Translations under genes and position numbers: made by a program
Source of the DNA: a virus
DNA length: 54,237 nucleotides
IMG/VR virus record: IMGVR_UViG_3300049830_000086
Location: 1-54,237 of that record
Reading direction: 5' to 3' (one strand)
Notes under the pieces: model-generated
Seen by the model: only the letters and a program-made list of their open reading frames with translations
Database searches by the model: none
What the model was told of the DNA's origin: nothing
Shown: piece after piece, positions 7,349-13,725 of the stretch
How positions within the stretch are numbered: position 1 is the first letter of the stretch
How the letters are laid out: each line of letters starts with the position of its first letter

Positions 7349-7378
7349 ATACTACCAGATAAGTATGCTATCTGTCAA
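7349..7378 (-). promoter_or_regulatory. Sigma70-like promoter for HNH gene 6932-7336
   Basis: TTGACA (7373-7378), 18-nt spacer, TAGTAT (7349-7354). The HNH ATG follows after 12 nt, so the 5' leader would be only a few nucleotides. The -35 box abuts the CCA of tRNA-Gln(TTG). Confidence 0.6.
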
Positions 7379-7452
7379 TGGTTGGAGTGGCTGGAATCGA
7401 ACCAACACCACGAGCTTCAAAGGCTCAGGCACTACCACTATGCAACACTCCA
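7379..7452 (-). tRNA. tRNA-Gln(TTG)
   Basis: Acceptor TGGAGTG/CACTCCA, D-arm TTGCATAGTGGTAGTGC nearly identical to tRNA-Gln(CTG), anticodon loop CTTTGAA (TTG), T-loop TTCGATT, discriminator A, CCA encoded. Confidence 0.93.
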
Positions 7453-7460
7453 ATACTATT

Positions 7461-7760
7461 CTATACTTTTTTGAAACCAGCTAGCTTAACTACTTTAGCA
7501 ATTAATCTAGAACCGGTTATGACTTGTTTTTCAGTCAAATCTGGATAGGCAGCGTGCAATGCCTCATGTATTGTTATCCTAAGCTTCTGATCTTCAGTTA
7601 ACTTAGGATGCACGTAAATGAATGCTCCGTCAAGACCATCTTCATGAAATGGTAACATCAGACCTATGTTGCCTTTGTTACTCTTCTTGAATGGCGCGGA
7701 GGAATACTCGAAGATAACGTTTTTAGGCGTCGTGATCGGTTCTTGTGTCTTGTTGGCCAT
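7461..7760 (-). CDS. Small HExxH metallopeptidase-like protein
   Basis: A 99-residue protein with HEALHA (HExxH, about residues 65-70) preceded by the segment RITI, and surrounding beta strands (FIYVHPKL). It resembles minimal M-type zinc peptidase (wss/IrrE-like) folds. Its upstream neighbour 7664-8020 carries the equivalent motif VHEMLHY, so the two are diverged paralogues. The first 97 bases overlap the end of that gene in another frame. The substrate is unknown. Confidence 0.68.
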   Translation of the reverse strand: MANKTQEPITTPKNVIFEYSSAPFKKSNKGNIGLMLPFHEDGLDGAFIYVHPKLTEDQKLRITIHEALHAAYPDLTEKQVITGSRLIAKVVKLAGFKKV

Positions 7761-8020
7761 TTGCTTTTAGGGCTGCGGTAGCCTAGTCGCCATAAAACTT
7801 CACCCACTATCACACCGTTGTTTTCCACCCATCTTTCCTTAGCTTTAGGGAGTATGTAATGGAGCATCTCATGTACTCCAGTTATTAAACGCTCCTTATC
7901 ACATATATTAGGATTAATGAAGATACACTTCTCGTCGTTGTCGCATAACCCTTTGATTATACGGCCTCTATAGAATAGCTCATCTTTTGGAATGTAACGG
8001 TAGATGCGAGGTAGCTTCAT
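7664..8020 (-). CDS. Paralogous small HExxH metallopeptidase-like protein
   Basis: A 118-residue frame with GVHEMLHYIL (HExxH) after strand KCIFINPN, matching 7461-7760 in layout. The last about 35 residues are Arg/Ser/Lys-rich and lie entirely within the overlap with the next gene, so the natural stop may have been lost or the tail is out-of-frame extension. Both zinc-binding His and the catalytic Glu are present. Substrate unknown. Confidence 0.6.
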   Translation of the reverse strand: MKLPRIYRYIPKDELFYRGRIIKGLCDNDEKCIFINPNICDKERLITGVHEMLHYILPKAKERWVENNGVIVGEVLWRLGYRSPKSKWPTRHKNRSRRLKTLSSSIPPRHSRRVTKAT

Positions 8021-8061
8021 ATCACTATTGTATACAATTGTGGATACCGCAAGCTAGAAAA

Positions 8062-8472
8062 TTAATAGACTAAGTTTTCCGTGACTAGTAGACCTTCTAA
8101 GTTACTTATCATCAGATTAAACTTATGAATGTCATCGGTGAGCACTGGATTGGCTTCATCGGACTTCATTAAAATGTAAAATCTCAGGCCACCAAACTTT
8201 AACTTGATCTGGTGTATCTCGAAATCAATGCCTTGGTTTTGTATAGCCTCCAAGAAGCTGTCAATTGCTGTAGCCCAAGACATAGGTACATTGTGGCCTA
8301 ATGAAAAACCATACCAGCCTTTAGGGACTTTGTGTGCCCATTTTTGGAACAACCTTACATCAGGATTGAGGTTTCCGTTGTCTTCAAATGGTTGGTTTGC
8401 ATCAGCTTTAGCGTTGTCGGCTTTGATACGCTCTACTAATGACTTTGGGATTATTTCTTCGAAAGTTTTCAT
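8062..8472 (-). CDS. Unknown 136-residue protein
   Basis: It starts MKTFEEIIPKSLVERIKADNAKAD and contains an alpha/beta middle with FGGLRFYILMKSDE. Proteins with GWxxLxxxL...KFGxLRxY are frequent in phages, and this one follows that pattern loosely. No catalytic residues are identified. The 5' side abuts the permuted tRNA element at 8482-8590. Function unknown. Confidence 0.72.
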   Translation of the reverse strand: MKTFEEIIPKSLVERIKADNAKADANQPFEDNGNLNPDVRLFQKWAHKVPKGWYGFSLGHNVPMSWATAIDSFLEAIQNQGIDFEIHQIKLKFGGLRFYILMKSDEANPVLTDDIHKFNLMISNLEGLLVTENLVY

Positions 8473-8481
8473 GTTTTATAA

Positions 8482-8590
8482 TTGCCAGGGAAATCTTGTG
8501 AGACGGTGGCATCCAATTGCCAATCCCCGCATCAAGAGCGGGGACTTTGATTCGAACAAAGAAGAACGTCTTACGATGCACCACTGACAA
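8482..8590 (-). other. Structured element enclosing a circularly permuted tRNA (copy 1)
   Basis: In transcription order: P1 strand TTGTCAG, TGGTG, P2 strand AGACG, TTCTT, T-arm CTTTG-TTCGAAT-CAAAG (8545-8561), acceptor 3' strand TCCCCGC (8538-8544), a 7-nt linker, acceptor 5' strand GCGGGGA (8524-8530), TT, D-arm GGCAATTGGATGCC, P2' CGTCT, ATTTCC, and P1' CTGGCAA. The acceptor strands match 7/7 and P1 pairs 7/7. The tRNA halves are therefore in reverse order. P2 occupies the place of the anticodon stem, and the anticodon cannot be read. Confidence 0.7.
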
Positions 8591-8593
8591 AAG

Positions 8594-8669
8594 TGGAGCC
8601 AGAGGACGGGGTTGAACCGACGACCTTCGCTTTACAAAAGCGTTGCTCTACCAACTGAGCTACTCTGGC
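8594..8669 (-). tRNA. tRNA-Thr(TGT)
   Basis: Acceptor GCCAGAG/CTCTGGC, D-arm GCTCAGTTGGTAGAGC, anticodon loop TTTGTAA (TGT) with a mismatch at the base of the stem, T-loop TTCAACC, discriminator T, CCA encoded. It is directly upstream of the permuted tRNA element. Confidence 0.9.
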
Positions 8670-8675
8670 TTTAGA

Positions 8676-8978
8676 TTATAACTTACAGGCTTTGTAAACT
8701 TTAAGGAACTGATTCCAAGCTTCCTCAAGTTCTTTCGGAGCCTTTACACTCTTACCGTCAGTTGCTACGAAAACTAGCAAGCCTAACAGATGTTTGACAA
8801 TTAGTTTAGCTTTAAGTGTACCGAAGCTAAACGGATAAGGACTATTCTTATTGATAGCAAATGTTGCTCTTCCCTTGAAGCTATCGATGCTGCATATAGA
8901 CTTTTCTTCGTCCATCAAGCTCTCTACAGTCGGTGAGGGGCGTTCTGATTCTGGCGTTGTATTAGTTGTGTTACTCAT
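8676..8978 (-). CDS. Unknown 100-residue protein
   Basis: The N-terminus is Thr/Ser/Pro-rich and likely disordered. A compact domain of about 70 residues follows (FAINKNSPYPFSFGTLKAKLIVKHL). No motif recognised. The 3' end comes within 7 bases of tRNA-Thr(TGT). The following 70 bases upstream (8979-9049) hold nothing recognisable. Confidence 0.62.
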   Translation of the reverse strand: MSNTTNTTPESERPSPTVESLMDEEKSICSIDSFKGRATFAINKNSPYPFSFGTLKAKLIVKHLLGLLVFVATDGKSVKAPKELEEAWNQFLKVYKACKL

Positions 8979-9049
8979 GTTGTGTTTTGCTAGCCTGTTG
9001 TATCTGACTAGCCCGATGTCGACTTATGTCCCAAGTCGATGAGATATAT

Positions 9050-9124
9050 TGGTGGGTCGCCCCGGTATCGAACCGAGTTCCATTGATTAAGAGTCAATTG
9101 CTTCACCATTAAAGCTTGCAACCC
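9050..9124 (-). tRNA. tRNA-Lys(CTT)
   Basis: Acceptor GGGTTGC/GCGACCC, D-loop containing TTTAATGGTGAAGC, anticodon loop CTCTTAA (CTT), T-loop TTCGATA, discriminator A, CCA. Its first 16 bases are shared with the 3' end of the HNH gene 9109-9627. Confidence 0.92.
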
Positions 9125-9627
9125 AAATTCTTAGCCCATTTTCTAACAGCATTATCACTGACATCAAACATTCTTCCAATCTGTAACCAGGATATGTTTT
9201 TATCTAGTAACTGCTGCAGTTGTTCTTTAGTAGGATGTTTTACCTTATGCTGTGCCAAATGTGTACATTCTTGGCTACAAAATTTTCTTTCATAGTCTTT
9301 TGTGTCAAATAGCTTCTTGCATACAGTACATTCTTTTGTCTTAAAAGTTTTAAGGTATCTAACTAGAGAATGATCTATCTGTAATTCATGTATTTCACGA
9401 TGACAGTTTGAACAAACTAATATACATTTTTCTAGTTCTTTCTTTGCTCGCTTCCAAGACCAACGCTGAACTACATAGCCAGCATCATGATCTTTTTTTC
9501 CAATGTGATGAAACTCTAATGCTCCAAGGCATTTATTATAGCCACATATAGAGCATTTTCCACCAAATTGATTAACTGCAAATTCCTTCTTCCTTCGTTG
9601 TGCTTTTACTACAATGTTAGTATCCAT
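9109..9627 (-). CDS. HNH endonuclease with zinc fingers
   Basis: The start is at ATG 9627 because the longer frame would run through tRNA-Met. The 172 residues contain CSICGYN..ALEFHHIGKKDHD and CILVCSNCHREIH (HNH core), a second Cys-rich finger (CTVCKKLF...FCSQEC) and a C-terminal HTH (WLQIGRMFDVSDNAVRKW). It is probably a homing endonuclease. The stop codon lies 16 bases inside tRNA-Lys(CTT), so the gene ends within the tRNA. It has its own promoter. Confidence 0.88.
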   Translation of the reverse strand: MDTNIVVKAQRRKKEFAVNQFGGKCSICGYNKCLGALEFHHIGKKDHDAGYVVQRWSWKRAKKELEKCILVCSNCHREIHELQIDHSLVRYLKTFKTKECTVCKKLFDTKDYERKFCSQECTHLAQHKVKHPTKEQLQQLLDKNISWLQIGRMFDVSDNAVRKWAKNLGCKL

Positions 9628-9633
9628 ACTAGA

Positions 9634-9662
9634 AGTATAGTTCGAATAATTGGGCCAAGCAA
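9634..9662 (-). promoter_or_regulatory. Promoter giving a leaderless HNH mRNA
   Basis: TTGCTT (9657-9662), 17-nt spacer, TATACT (9634-9639), then 6 nt to ATG 9627. The expected transcription start coincides with the A of ATG. The same spacing recurs at four other HNH genes. Confidence 0.65.
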
Positions 9663-9687
9663 GTAAAATATTCGAACTAACTAAAAT

Positions 9688-9762
9688 TGGTGGCAGTAGT
9701 TGGAGTTGAACCAACGACAAATGGCGTATGAGACCACTGCTCTACCGCTGAGCTACACTGCC
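9688..9762 (-). tRNA. tRNA-Met(CAT), elongator or Ile2 type
   Basis: Acceptor GGCAGTG/TACTGCC, D-arm GCTCAGCGGTAGAGC, anticodon loop CTCATAC (CAT), T-loop TTCAACT, discriminator A, CCA. The sequence alone does not say whether C34 is converted to lysidine, which would make it tRNA-Ile2. Confidence 0.88.
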
Positions 9763-9950
9763 TAAATTGGAGGTTGTACTGATACAAAACTCTCAATGCG
9801 TTTATCTAGTTCTCTGACCTTATTGATCAGGAATGTTGTTTCTTCGATGTGATGTTGTTCTAGTCCTTTGAAGTTTTCTTCCCAAGACTTAGCAGGATCA
9901 AATTTGAACTGTTTAACCTTGATCCACTTGTAACCGTCAAATTCACTCAT
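9762..9950 (-). CDS. Unknown 62-residue protein
   Basis: The start is taken at ATG 9950 (MSEFDGYKWIKV), which overlaps the stop of the preceding gene (TAATG). It is aromatic-rich at the N-terminus, then helical and probably coiled (LINKVRELDKRIESF). The stop codon's last base touches the 5' end of tRNA-Met. Function unknown. Confidence 0.62.
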   Translation of the reverse strand: MSEFDGYKWIKVKQFKFDPAKSWEENFKGLEQHHIEETTFLINKVRELDKRIESFVSVQPPI

Positions 9951-10168
9951 TAGTATCCTCCGCAACCGTATGCTGGTGGGTCGTAATAACCTTGACCACA
10001 ATCATCTTCGGTTGGTTTAAGTGGATGTTCACGGTCATACTCTGCTATCTTTATAGCAGCAATAGCGTCGTCCACAGCCTTTGTTACTAGCTTTGGTGTT
10101 AGATTAGGGTTCTTGCTGAGCAGTGTAGTCATCTCAGCCCTAATCCTTTTTTCTTTTGTTTTTGTCAT
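9950..10168 (-). CDS. Unknown 72-residue protein
   Basis: The basic helical N-terminus (MTKTKEKRIRAEMTTLL) is followed by a helix and a Gly/Tyr/Cys-rich tail (CGQGYYDPPAYGCGGY). Translation is coupled by TAATG to the following 62-residue gene. No family recognised. Confidence 0.62.
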   Translation of the reverse strand: MTKTKEKRIRAEMTTLLSKNPNLTPKLVTKAVDDAIAAIKIAEYDREHPLKPTEDDCGQGYYDPPAYGCGGY

Positions 10169-10172
10169 AAAT

Positions 10173-10246
10173 TGGAGCCAGAACTGGGAATCGAACCCAG
10201 ATGTCTACATTACCAATGTAGCGCTCTACCACTGAGCTATTCCGGC
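10173..10246 (-). tRNA. tRNA-Thr(GGT)
   Basis: Acceptor GCCGGAA/TTCTGGC, D-arm GCTCAGTGGTAGAGC, anticodon stem CTACA/TGTAG with loop TTGGTAA (GGT), T-loop TTCGATT, discriminator T, CCA. It lies 2 bases after the RNase P RNA. Confidence 0.94.
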
Positions 10247-10248
10247 AA

Positions 10249-10601
10249 AGTCTGTCTCATAGCCGCGCTTCTGTTTCTAATCCATCATTTGTCTAAGCCC
10301 TCTAAAAAACCATGTACTATTGGCAGCACTACCGTACATATTCGAGGTTGCATCTACTTTGTGGTGTTAGCGGATTTCTCCTCCCAAACAGCTGCTGTGA
10401 TGGCGCGAACTTCCTCTATCCTCAGGGTGATTCCCGATTCTCCACACCCACAGCCTCCATTGCCCTGCCCACTATATCAAGGCGGTTAAGGGTTAGCTAG
10501 CCGAAGAGGCATACTGATTTATGGATCGTGTCTAGCATCCGGTGAAATTGTAATTTTCCGGACTCGTTATATTATGAGGACAGCGATGGATCGGACAGAC
10601 T
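10249..10601 (-). ncRNA. rnpB: RNase P RNA (phage-encoded, diverged)
   Basis: The 353-nt region between a gene stop and tRNA-Thr has the hallmark elements of bacterial RNase P RNA. P1 is AGTCTGTC/GACAGACT at the two ends. P2 is GATCCATC (10585-10592) with GATGGATT (10279-10286). CR-I is GAGGAAGTTCGCGC near 10411 and CR-V is ACAGAAGCGCGGCTAT near 10265. These two form P4, AG-U-UCGCGC with GCGCGGCU, with the conserved bulged U. Relative to E. coli, the P4 pairs differ by compensatory changes. The segment between the P4 strands is only about 130 nt, so the specificity domain seems reduced, while the 5' (P3) side is expanded. It would trim 5' leaders of the many phage tRNAs. Confidence 0.72.
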
Positions 10602-10800
10602 AAATTGATCTTTCACCTTTGACTATAATCCAACCAGTATAGGTTGTACGAGCATAAGCGTGAGTATAACCTGCTGACCAAAGATTCCTAAGGTGATCGT
10701 GTCTAATTTTTTCTTTAGCCATTGTTTTTGCAGATTCTATACTTTTTAACGCCGACGCTATGGTTTTTAATTCTTCCTTTGTTGCGCTTTTAGTAAACAT
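10600..10800 (-). CDS. Unknown 66-residue protein
   Basis: A lysine-rich helical N-terminus (KEELKTIASALKSIESAKTMAKEKIRHDHL) precedes a short aromatic C-terminus (YARTTYTGWIIVKGERSI). Its stop codon overlaps the first bases of the RNase P RNA P1 helix, so the RNA is probably processed from this transcript. It could bind RNA given the basic charge, but no family is recognised. Confidence 0.62.
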   Translation of the reverse strand: MFTKSATKEELKTIASALKSIESAKTMAKEKIRHDHLRNLWSAGYTHAYARTTYTGWIIVKGERSI

Positions 10801-10830
10801 AATTTGATTGTAAACATTGCTAGTTTAACC

Positions 10831-11109
10831 TTAAACTAGTTTAAGCTCAATGATGTTGAACTTATTGACTATATCGGATTCTGCAAACTGTGCCCTAATG
10901 ACGGCTAGTGTTTTATCTTGCTCATCAAAGGTTAGTCTACGAGAAGCTTTGATCTGACCTATAGGACCTTTGCTTACTAACATCATTTTTTCCGAGAAGC
11001 CGAAGTCATTCATGTGACTATTAATTCGGTCTTCAAAATCTTTTACAGATGGTACGACATCACCAGTCTTCACTTCTGCGATTATGTCGTAAAGGTATTC
11101 TGGTGGCAT
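10831..11109 (-). CDS. Unknown 92-residue protein
   Basis: An alpha/beta protein beginning MPPEYLYDIIAEVKTGDVVPSV, with a basic patch (ASRRLTFDEQ). No motif assigns a function. It ends 30 bases before the next gene and starts one base after the stop of the DUF3307 gene, so it is co-transcribed with it. Confidence 0.66.
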   Translation of the reverse strand: MPPEYLYDIIAEVKTGDVVPSVKDFEDRINSHMNDFGFSEKMMLVSKGPIGQIKASRRLTFDEQDKTLAVIRAQFAESDIVNKFNIIELKLV

Positions 11110-11110
11110 G

Positions 11111-11446
11111 TTAGTGTAAGTAGATGTAAGTTAGCGTTAGAGACCAAGCATGTATAAGCTGGTCTAGTCCTATCACTGCAAAGAACCAATGCCTATGAAA
11201 GACAGGATAATAGAGTGCTCTAGTCATCCTTGAAGTTATGGCGTCGGTAATGAAGTGAGTGACGAAAGTTATTAGTGCAAACTTCCAACCTAGCCAGCTA
11301 AAGGCTAGTGAATAGATAAGCACGTGTAGAGTTAGTGCACCCCAATGCTTTGATTTGTTGATTGCCATCCAGTCATTCTGTAGCAGGAAGTCTGCTACGA
11401 AGTGGACAGTCAAAAGGATGAGGACGATGTAAAATGGGTTAGTCAT
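11111..11446 (-). CDS. DUF3307-like membrane protein
   Basis: A 111-residue hydrophobic protein with about four membrane segments (FYIVLILLTVHFVADFLLQ; LTLHVLIYSLAFSWLG; FALITFVTHFITDAI; HWFFAVIGLDQLIHAWSL). The paired His/Asp motifs HFVADFLLQ and HFITDAITSR, together with LDQLIHAW, are typical of the DUF3307 family, phage and bacterial integral membrane proteins of unknown function. It would sit in the host inner membrane. It diverges from the plus-strand HNH gene at 11503. Confidence 0.75.
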   Translation of the reverse strand: MTNPFYIVLILLTVHFVADFLLQNDWMAINKSKHWGALTLHVLIYSLAFSWLGWKFALITFVTHFITDAITSRMTRALYYPVFHRHWFFAVIGLDQLIHAWSLTLTYIYLH

Positions 11447-11467
11447 ATTTGGGATGCATATTAGTAT

Positions 11468-11496
11468 TTGCTTTTCACAAACTAGTATACTATAGT
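11468..11496 (+). promoter_or_regulatory. Promoter giving a leaderless HNH mRNA (plus strand)
   Basis: TTGCTT (11468-11473), 17-nt spacer, TATAGT (11491-11496), 6 nt, then ATG at 11503. Spacing is identical to the minus-strand HNH promoters. Confidence 0.65.
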
Positions 11497-11502
11497 GTTG
11501 TT

Positions 11503-12039
11503 ATGAAATTGATGATAAACGTTAAAGACCTGAGCAGCTATAAGTCTAGAGATTTTGTACCTTTGGAGTGTAGACAATGTGGTAAAAATTTTTCTAAACC
11601 AAAACATTACGTATCAAAAGTATTAGGTAACCAATACAAAAATATTACATTAGATTTTTGCTCAAAATCATGTCACTGGCTTGCTATGAAGAAGCAAGTG
11701 GTTGTAACGTGTAATAACTGTAATAAACAGGTGGAAAAGAAACCATCCGAGTTGTCTAAATCAAAGCATGGTTTGGCTTTTTGTAATAGGACTTGTGCAG
11801 CAACATACAACAACAAACATCGTGTTCGAGTTATAAAAGTTGACTATAGATCTTTTGCATTAAAAAATCTAAAAAATGAATGTGTCAAATGTGGGTATAA
11901 CAGGTATCCAAATGTACTGCAAGTCCACCATAAAGACCGTAAGAGGAATAACAATAAATTAAATAACTTGGAGTTATTGTGTCCAACATGTCATCAAGAA
12001 CATCACTTTTTAGAAAATACTGGAGCTTACTCTAAATGA
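11503..12039 (+). CDS. HNH endonuclease with two zinc-finger modules (only plus-strand gene)
   Basis: The start is set at ATG 11503, 6 nt after the -10 box. The 178 residues contain two treble-clef-like Cys modules (CRQCGKNF...FCSKSCH and CNNCNKQV...FCNRTCA) and a C-terminal HNH core (CVKCGY..VLQVHHKDRKRNNNKLNNLELLCPTCHQEHH). It is the only gene opposite to the tRNA array and ends 3 bases from the 3' end of tRNA-His, convergent with it. It looks like an inserted homing endonuclease. Confidence 0.88.
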   Translation: MKLMINVKDLSSYKSRDFVPLECRQCGKNFSKPKHYVSKVLGNQYKNITLDFCSKSCHWLAMKKQVVVTCNNCNKQVEKKPSELSKSKHGLAFCNRTCAATYNNKHRVRVIKVDYRSFALKNLKNECVKCGYNRYPNVLQVHHKDRKRNNNKLNNLELLCPTCHQEHHFLENTGAYSK

Positions 12040-12041
12040 CT

Positions 12042-12117
12042 GGGTGCTGTATGGAAGTTGAATCCACATAGTCTACTTTCACAAAGTAGGGCATTAACCA
12101 ATTATGCTAACAGCACC
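12042..12117 (-). tRNA. tRNA-His(GTG)
   Basis: Acceptor GGTGCTG/CAGCACC, anticodon stem CTACT/AGTAG with loop TTGTGAA (GTG), T-loop TTCAACT, discriminator C as expected for His. CCA is not encoded, and the base before G1 is C, so G-1 would have to be added. The missing CCA may reflect insertion of the neighbouring HNH gene at its 3' end. Confidence 0.9.
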
Positions 12118-12123
12118 GTTCAG

Positions 12124-12195
12124 GGCCTAAGACTGGAGTTGAGCCAGTATCTTCCTTATTACGAGTAAGGGGCTCTACCATTGAGCTACTCAGGC
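12124..12195 (-). tRNA. tRNA-Thr(CGT)
   Basis: Acceptor GCCTGAG/CTTAGGC, D-arm GCTCAATGGTAGAGC, anticodon stem CCTTA/TAAGG with loop CTCGTAA (CGT), T-loop CTCAACT with C54, discriminator C. CCA is not encoded. Confidence 0.87.
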
Positions 12196-12504
12196 TTAAA
12201 GTTCTGTGTCTAAATTACGTTCCGGCACAACAATCAATTCACCCGATACTTGCGTACCATATGCGTTTGGAACATTGAAACCGGCTAAATGGATTAACTT
12301 ACATTGCGGACAGGCTAATAGAAAACCACCTTTAACCATGTTTTTGCTTATGTTAGTTCTGACTACGAAATCATTGTCAACAAAGACAATTTGACCCAAA
12401 TCGATATCACTACTGTTGAATGGTACGAGGAGAGCTTCATTAGTCTTGAAGATATGATCTCTATCACAACATACCTGATCTTCGATGTTTTGGATTTTTG
12501 TCAT
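12196..12504 (-). CDS. Cys-containing unknown protein with NLDTEL tag
   Basis: A 102-residue protein with paired cysteines (VCCDRDH near residue 12; ACPQCKLIH near residue 65) that could bind one zinc ion. It ends PERNLDTEL, a member of the recurrent C-terminal peptide. The stop immediately follows tRNA-Thr(CGT). No family assignment. Confidence 0.7.
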   Translation of the reverse strand: MTKIQNIEDQVCCDRDHIFKTNEALLVPFNSSDIDLGQIVFVDNDFVVRTNISKNMVKGGFLLACPQCKLIHLAGFNVPNAYGTQVSGELIVVPERNLDTEL

Positions 12505-12508
12505 AAGT

Positions 12509-12584
12509 TGGTAGGCGTGGCAGGGCTCGAACCCGCGACATTTTCCGTGTAAAGGAACTACTCTACCAACTGAGTTACACGCCT
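12509..12584 (-). tRNA. tRNA-Val(TAC)
   Basis: Acceptor AGGCGTG/CACGCCT, D-arm ACTCAGTTGGTAGAGT, anticodon loop TTTACAC (TAC), T-loop TTCGAGC, discriminator A, CCA. Its 5' 10 bases overlap the end of the HNH gene 12575-12982. Confidence 0.91.
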
Positions 12585-12982
12585 ATTCTAATTCTTTTAT
12601 ACGATCTACCTTGTCCTATATTCAATGAACCTGCATTAGGAGTTAACGCATGACAATTAGGACATAGCAAATCTAAATTTGGTTCTGCGGAATTTCTGAA
12701 ACTACCATCCTTATGATGAATTTCCAATGGGATAGTTCCAGTGGTCTTATTCTTTTTAGACCAATGACAAATACTACAAGCATTATTAAATTTTTCAAAC
12801 AGGTAGCGTCTAATATGCCTAGATACTGAATATCCAACAGTAGCCGTTACTAAACCTGCTTTCCATTTAAGCACAAACTCCTTGTACTCAAACTCTCGTT
12901 GACAAAAATTGTTACAGTATTTTTTAGGTTTTCTGGATACCTCTTTATCACAATTTAAGCATGACTGTTGTTTCACCTTCAT
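12575..12982 (-). CDS. HNH endonuclease
   Basis: The start is placed at ATG 12982, 6 nt after a consensus TATAAT; a TTG six bases upstream lies in frame but falls between the -10 box and the ATG. The 135 residues begin with a Cys finger (CLNCDKEVSRKPKKYCNNFC) and end with an HNH core (CSICHWSK...LEIHHKDGSF...NLDLLCPNCHALT). The stop lies within tRNA-Val(TAC). Upstream is a tRNA-Ala fragment that this gene appears to have truncated. Confidence 0.88.
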   Translation of the reverse strand: MKVKQQSCLNCDKEVSRKPKKYCNNFCQREFEYKEFVLKWKAGLVTATVGYSVSRHIRRYLFEKFNNACSICHWSKKNKTTGTIPLEIHHKDGSFRNSAEPNLDLLCPNCHALTPNAGSLNIGQGRSYKRIRIGV

Positions 12983-12988
12983 ATTCAA

Positions 12989-13016
12989 ATTATAGCATGT
13001 AGACCTGCTATTGCAA
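12989..13016 (-). promoter_or_regulatory. Promoter giving a leaderless HNH mRNA
   Basis: TTGCAA (13011-13016), 16-nt spacer, TATAAT (12989-12994), 6 nt to ATG. The -35 sequence lies in the anticodon-loop region of the truncated tRNA-Ala. Confidence 0.65.
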
Positions 13017-13049
13017 ACTAAATCAGCTCTACCACTGAGCTATGCGCGC
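13002..13049 (-). pseudogene. 5' fragment of a tRNA (Ala-like) truncated at the HNH gene
   Basis: GCGCGCA-TA-GCTCAGTGGTAGAGC is a perfect tRNA 5' acceptor and D-arm, followed by a TTTGCAA loop (TGC-like). The variable region, T-arm and 3' acceptor strand are missing, and the HNH promoter and gene take their place. No matching 3' half is visible after the HNH gene. Confidence 0.65.
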
Positions 13050-13055
13050 GTTAAA

Positions 13056-13367
13056 TTATTGTACTCCTGCTGCTCTTTTTAACATCTGTAAATCAGGATG
13101 TGAGAGCCTAATGTTGTGCTTTGGAAGCTTGATATAAACAGCGTGTGTAGCACCTGTATCAATCAGCTTTACACCATTTTCACGCATGTATTCCAAGTCC
13201 TGTTTCACTACATCATAATGAGCTTGACCCATTAGAGAGTTGTCTTTCAAGAAATCAGCAATGGCCATGATTTGTATAAAGTGTAACTCTGTCGGACGAT
13301 AAATGTATAATGGGTAATGCCATTTCGTCAATGATTTGAAATATGTGTTAGCTTTCATCTTTGACAC
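13056..13367 (-). CDS. Unknown 103-residue protein
   Basis: It contains YPLYIYRPTELHFIQIMAIADF and an alpha/beta C-terminus ending LSHPDLQMLKRAAGVQ. No motif is diagnostic. It overlaps the upstream gene by 20 bases. The unit is bounded by the tRNA-Ala remnant on one side and a permuted tRNA on the other. Confidence 0.68.
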   Translation of the reverse strand: MSKMKANTYFKSLTKWHYPLYIYRPTELHFIQIMAIADFLKDNSLMGQAHYDVVKQDLEYMRENGVKLIDTGATHAVYIKLPKHNIRLSHPDLQMLKRAAGVQ

Positions 13368-13713
13368 CTAGGCTACGTTTCAGCTCACGTTCAAAGTCTG
13401 CAATGGCATTCTTTGCATCATAGAGCTTTTCATCTAGTTCACCAATCTTTTCAGTAAGCAACTCCGCAGCTTTTTCGGCTATCATACGGGACATTTGCTT
13501 CTGGTAGTTTTCGACCATTTCAAGGAAGTCGAACTCCTGACCATTGATTTTAAGGTCAATGGTTACGACGTTGTGATTAGTTGAAGACCGTTCACAAGCT
13601 TTTAACATAGCATCAAACTCCTTGTCTTTGCGCTTAGCACTGACAATAGTCATGAATGCCCAGTATGCAGCCTTAGAACAAGTAGCTTCGTTGATTTCAA
13701 GTTTTGTGCTCAT
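13348..13713 (-). CDS. Unknown helical 121-residue protein
   Basis: The start is at ATG 13713 (MSTKLEINEATCSKAAYWAF); the longer frame would enter the permuted tRNA element. The C-terminal half is a predicted coiled coil (AAELLTEKIGELDEKLYDAK). Unknown function. Confidence 0.68.
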   Translation of the reverse strand: MSTKLEINEATCSKAAYWAFMTIVSAKRKDKEFDAMLKACERSSTNHNVVTIDLKINGQEFDFLEMVENYQKQMSRMIAEKAAELLTEKIGELDEKLYDAKNAIADFERELKRSLGVKDES

Positions 13714-13725
13714 AATTTTGTAATC

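Noticed and set aside
10172-10500. Plus-strand frames over the RNase P RNA
   Set aside because: They overlap tRNA-Thr and the structured RNA and have no recognisable protein features.
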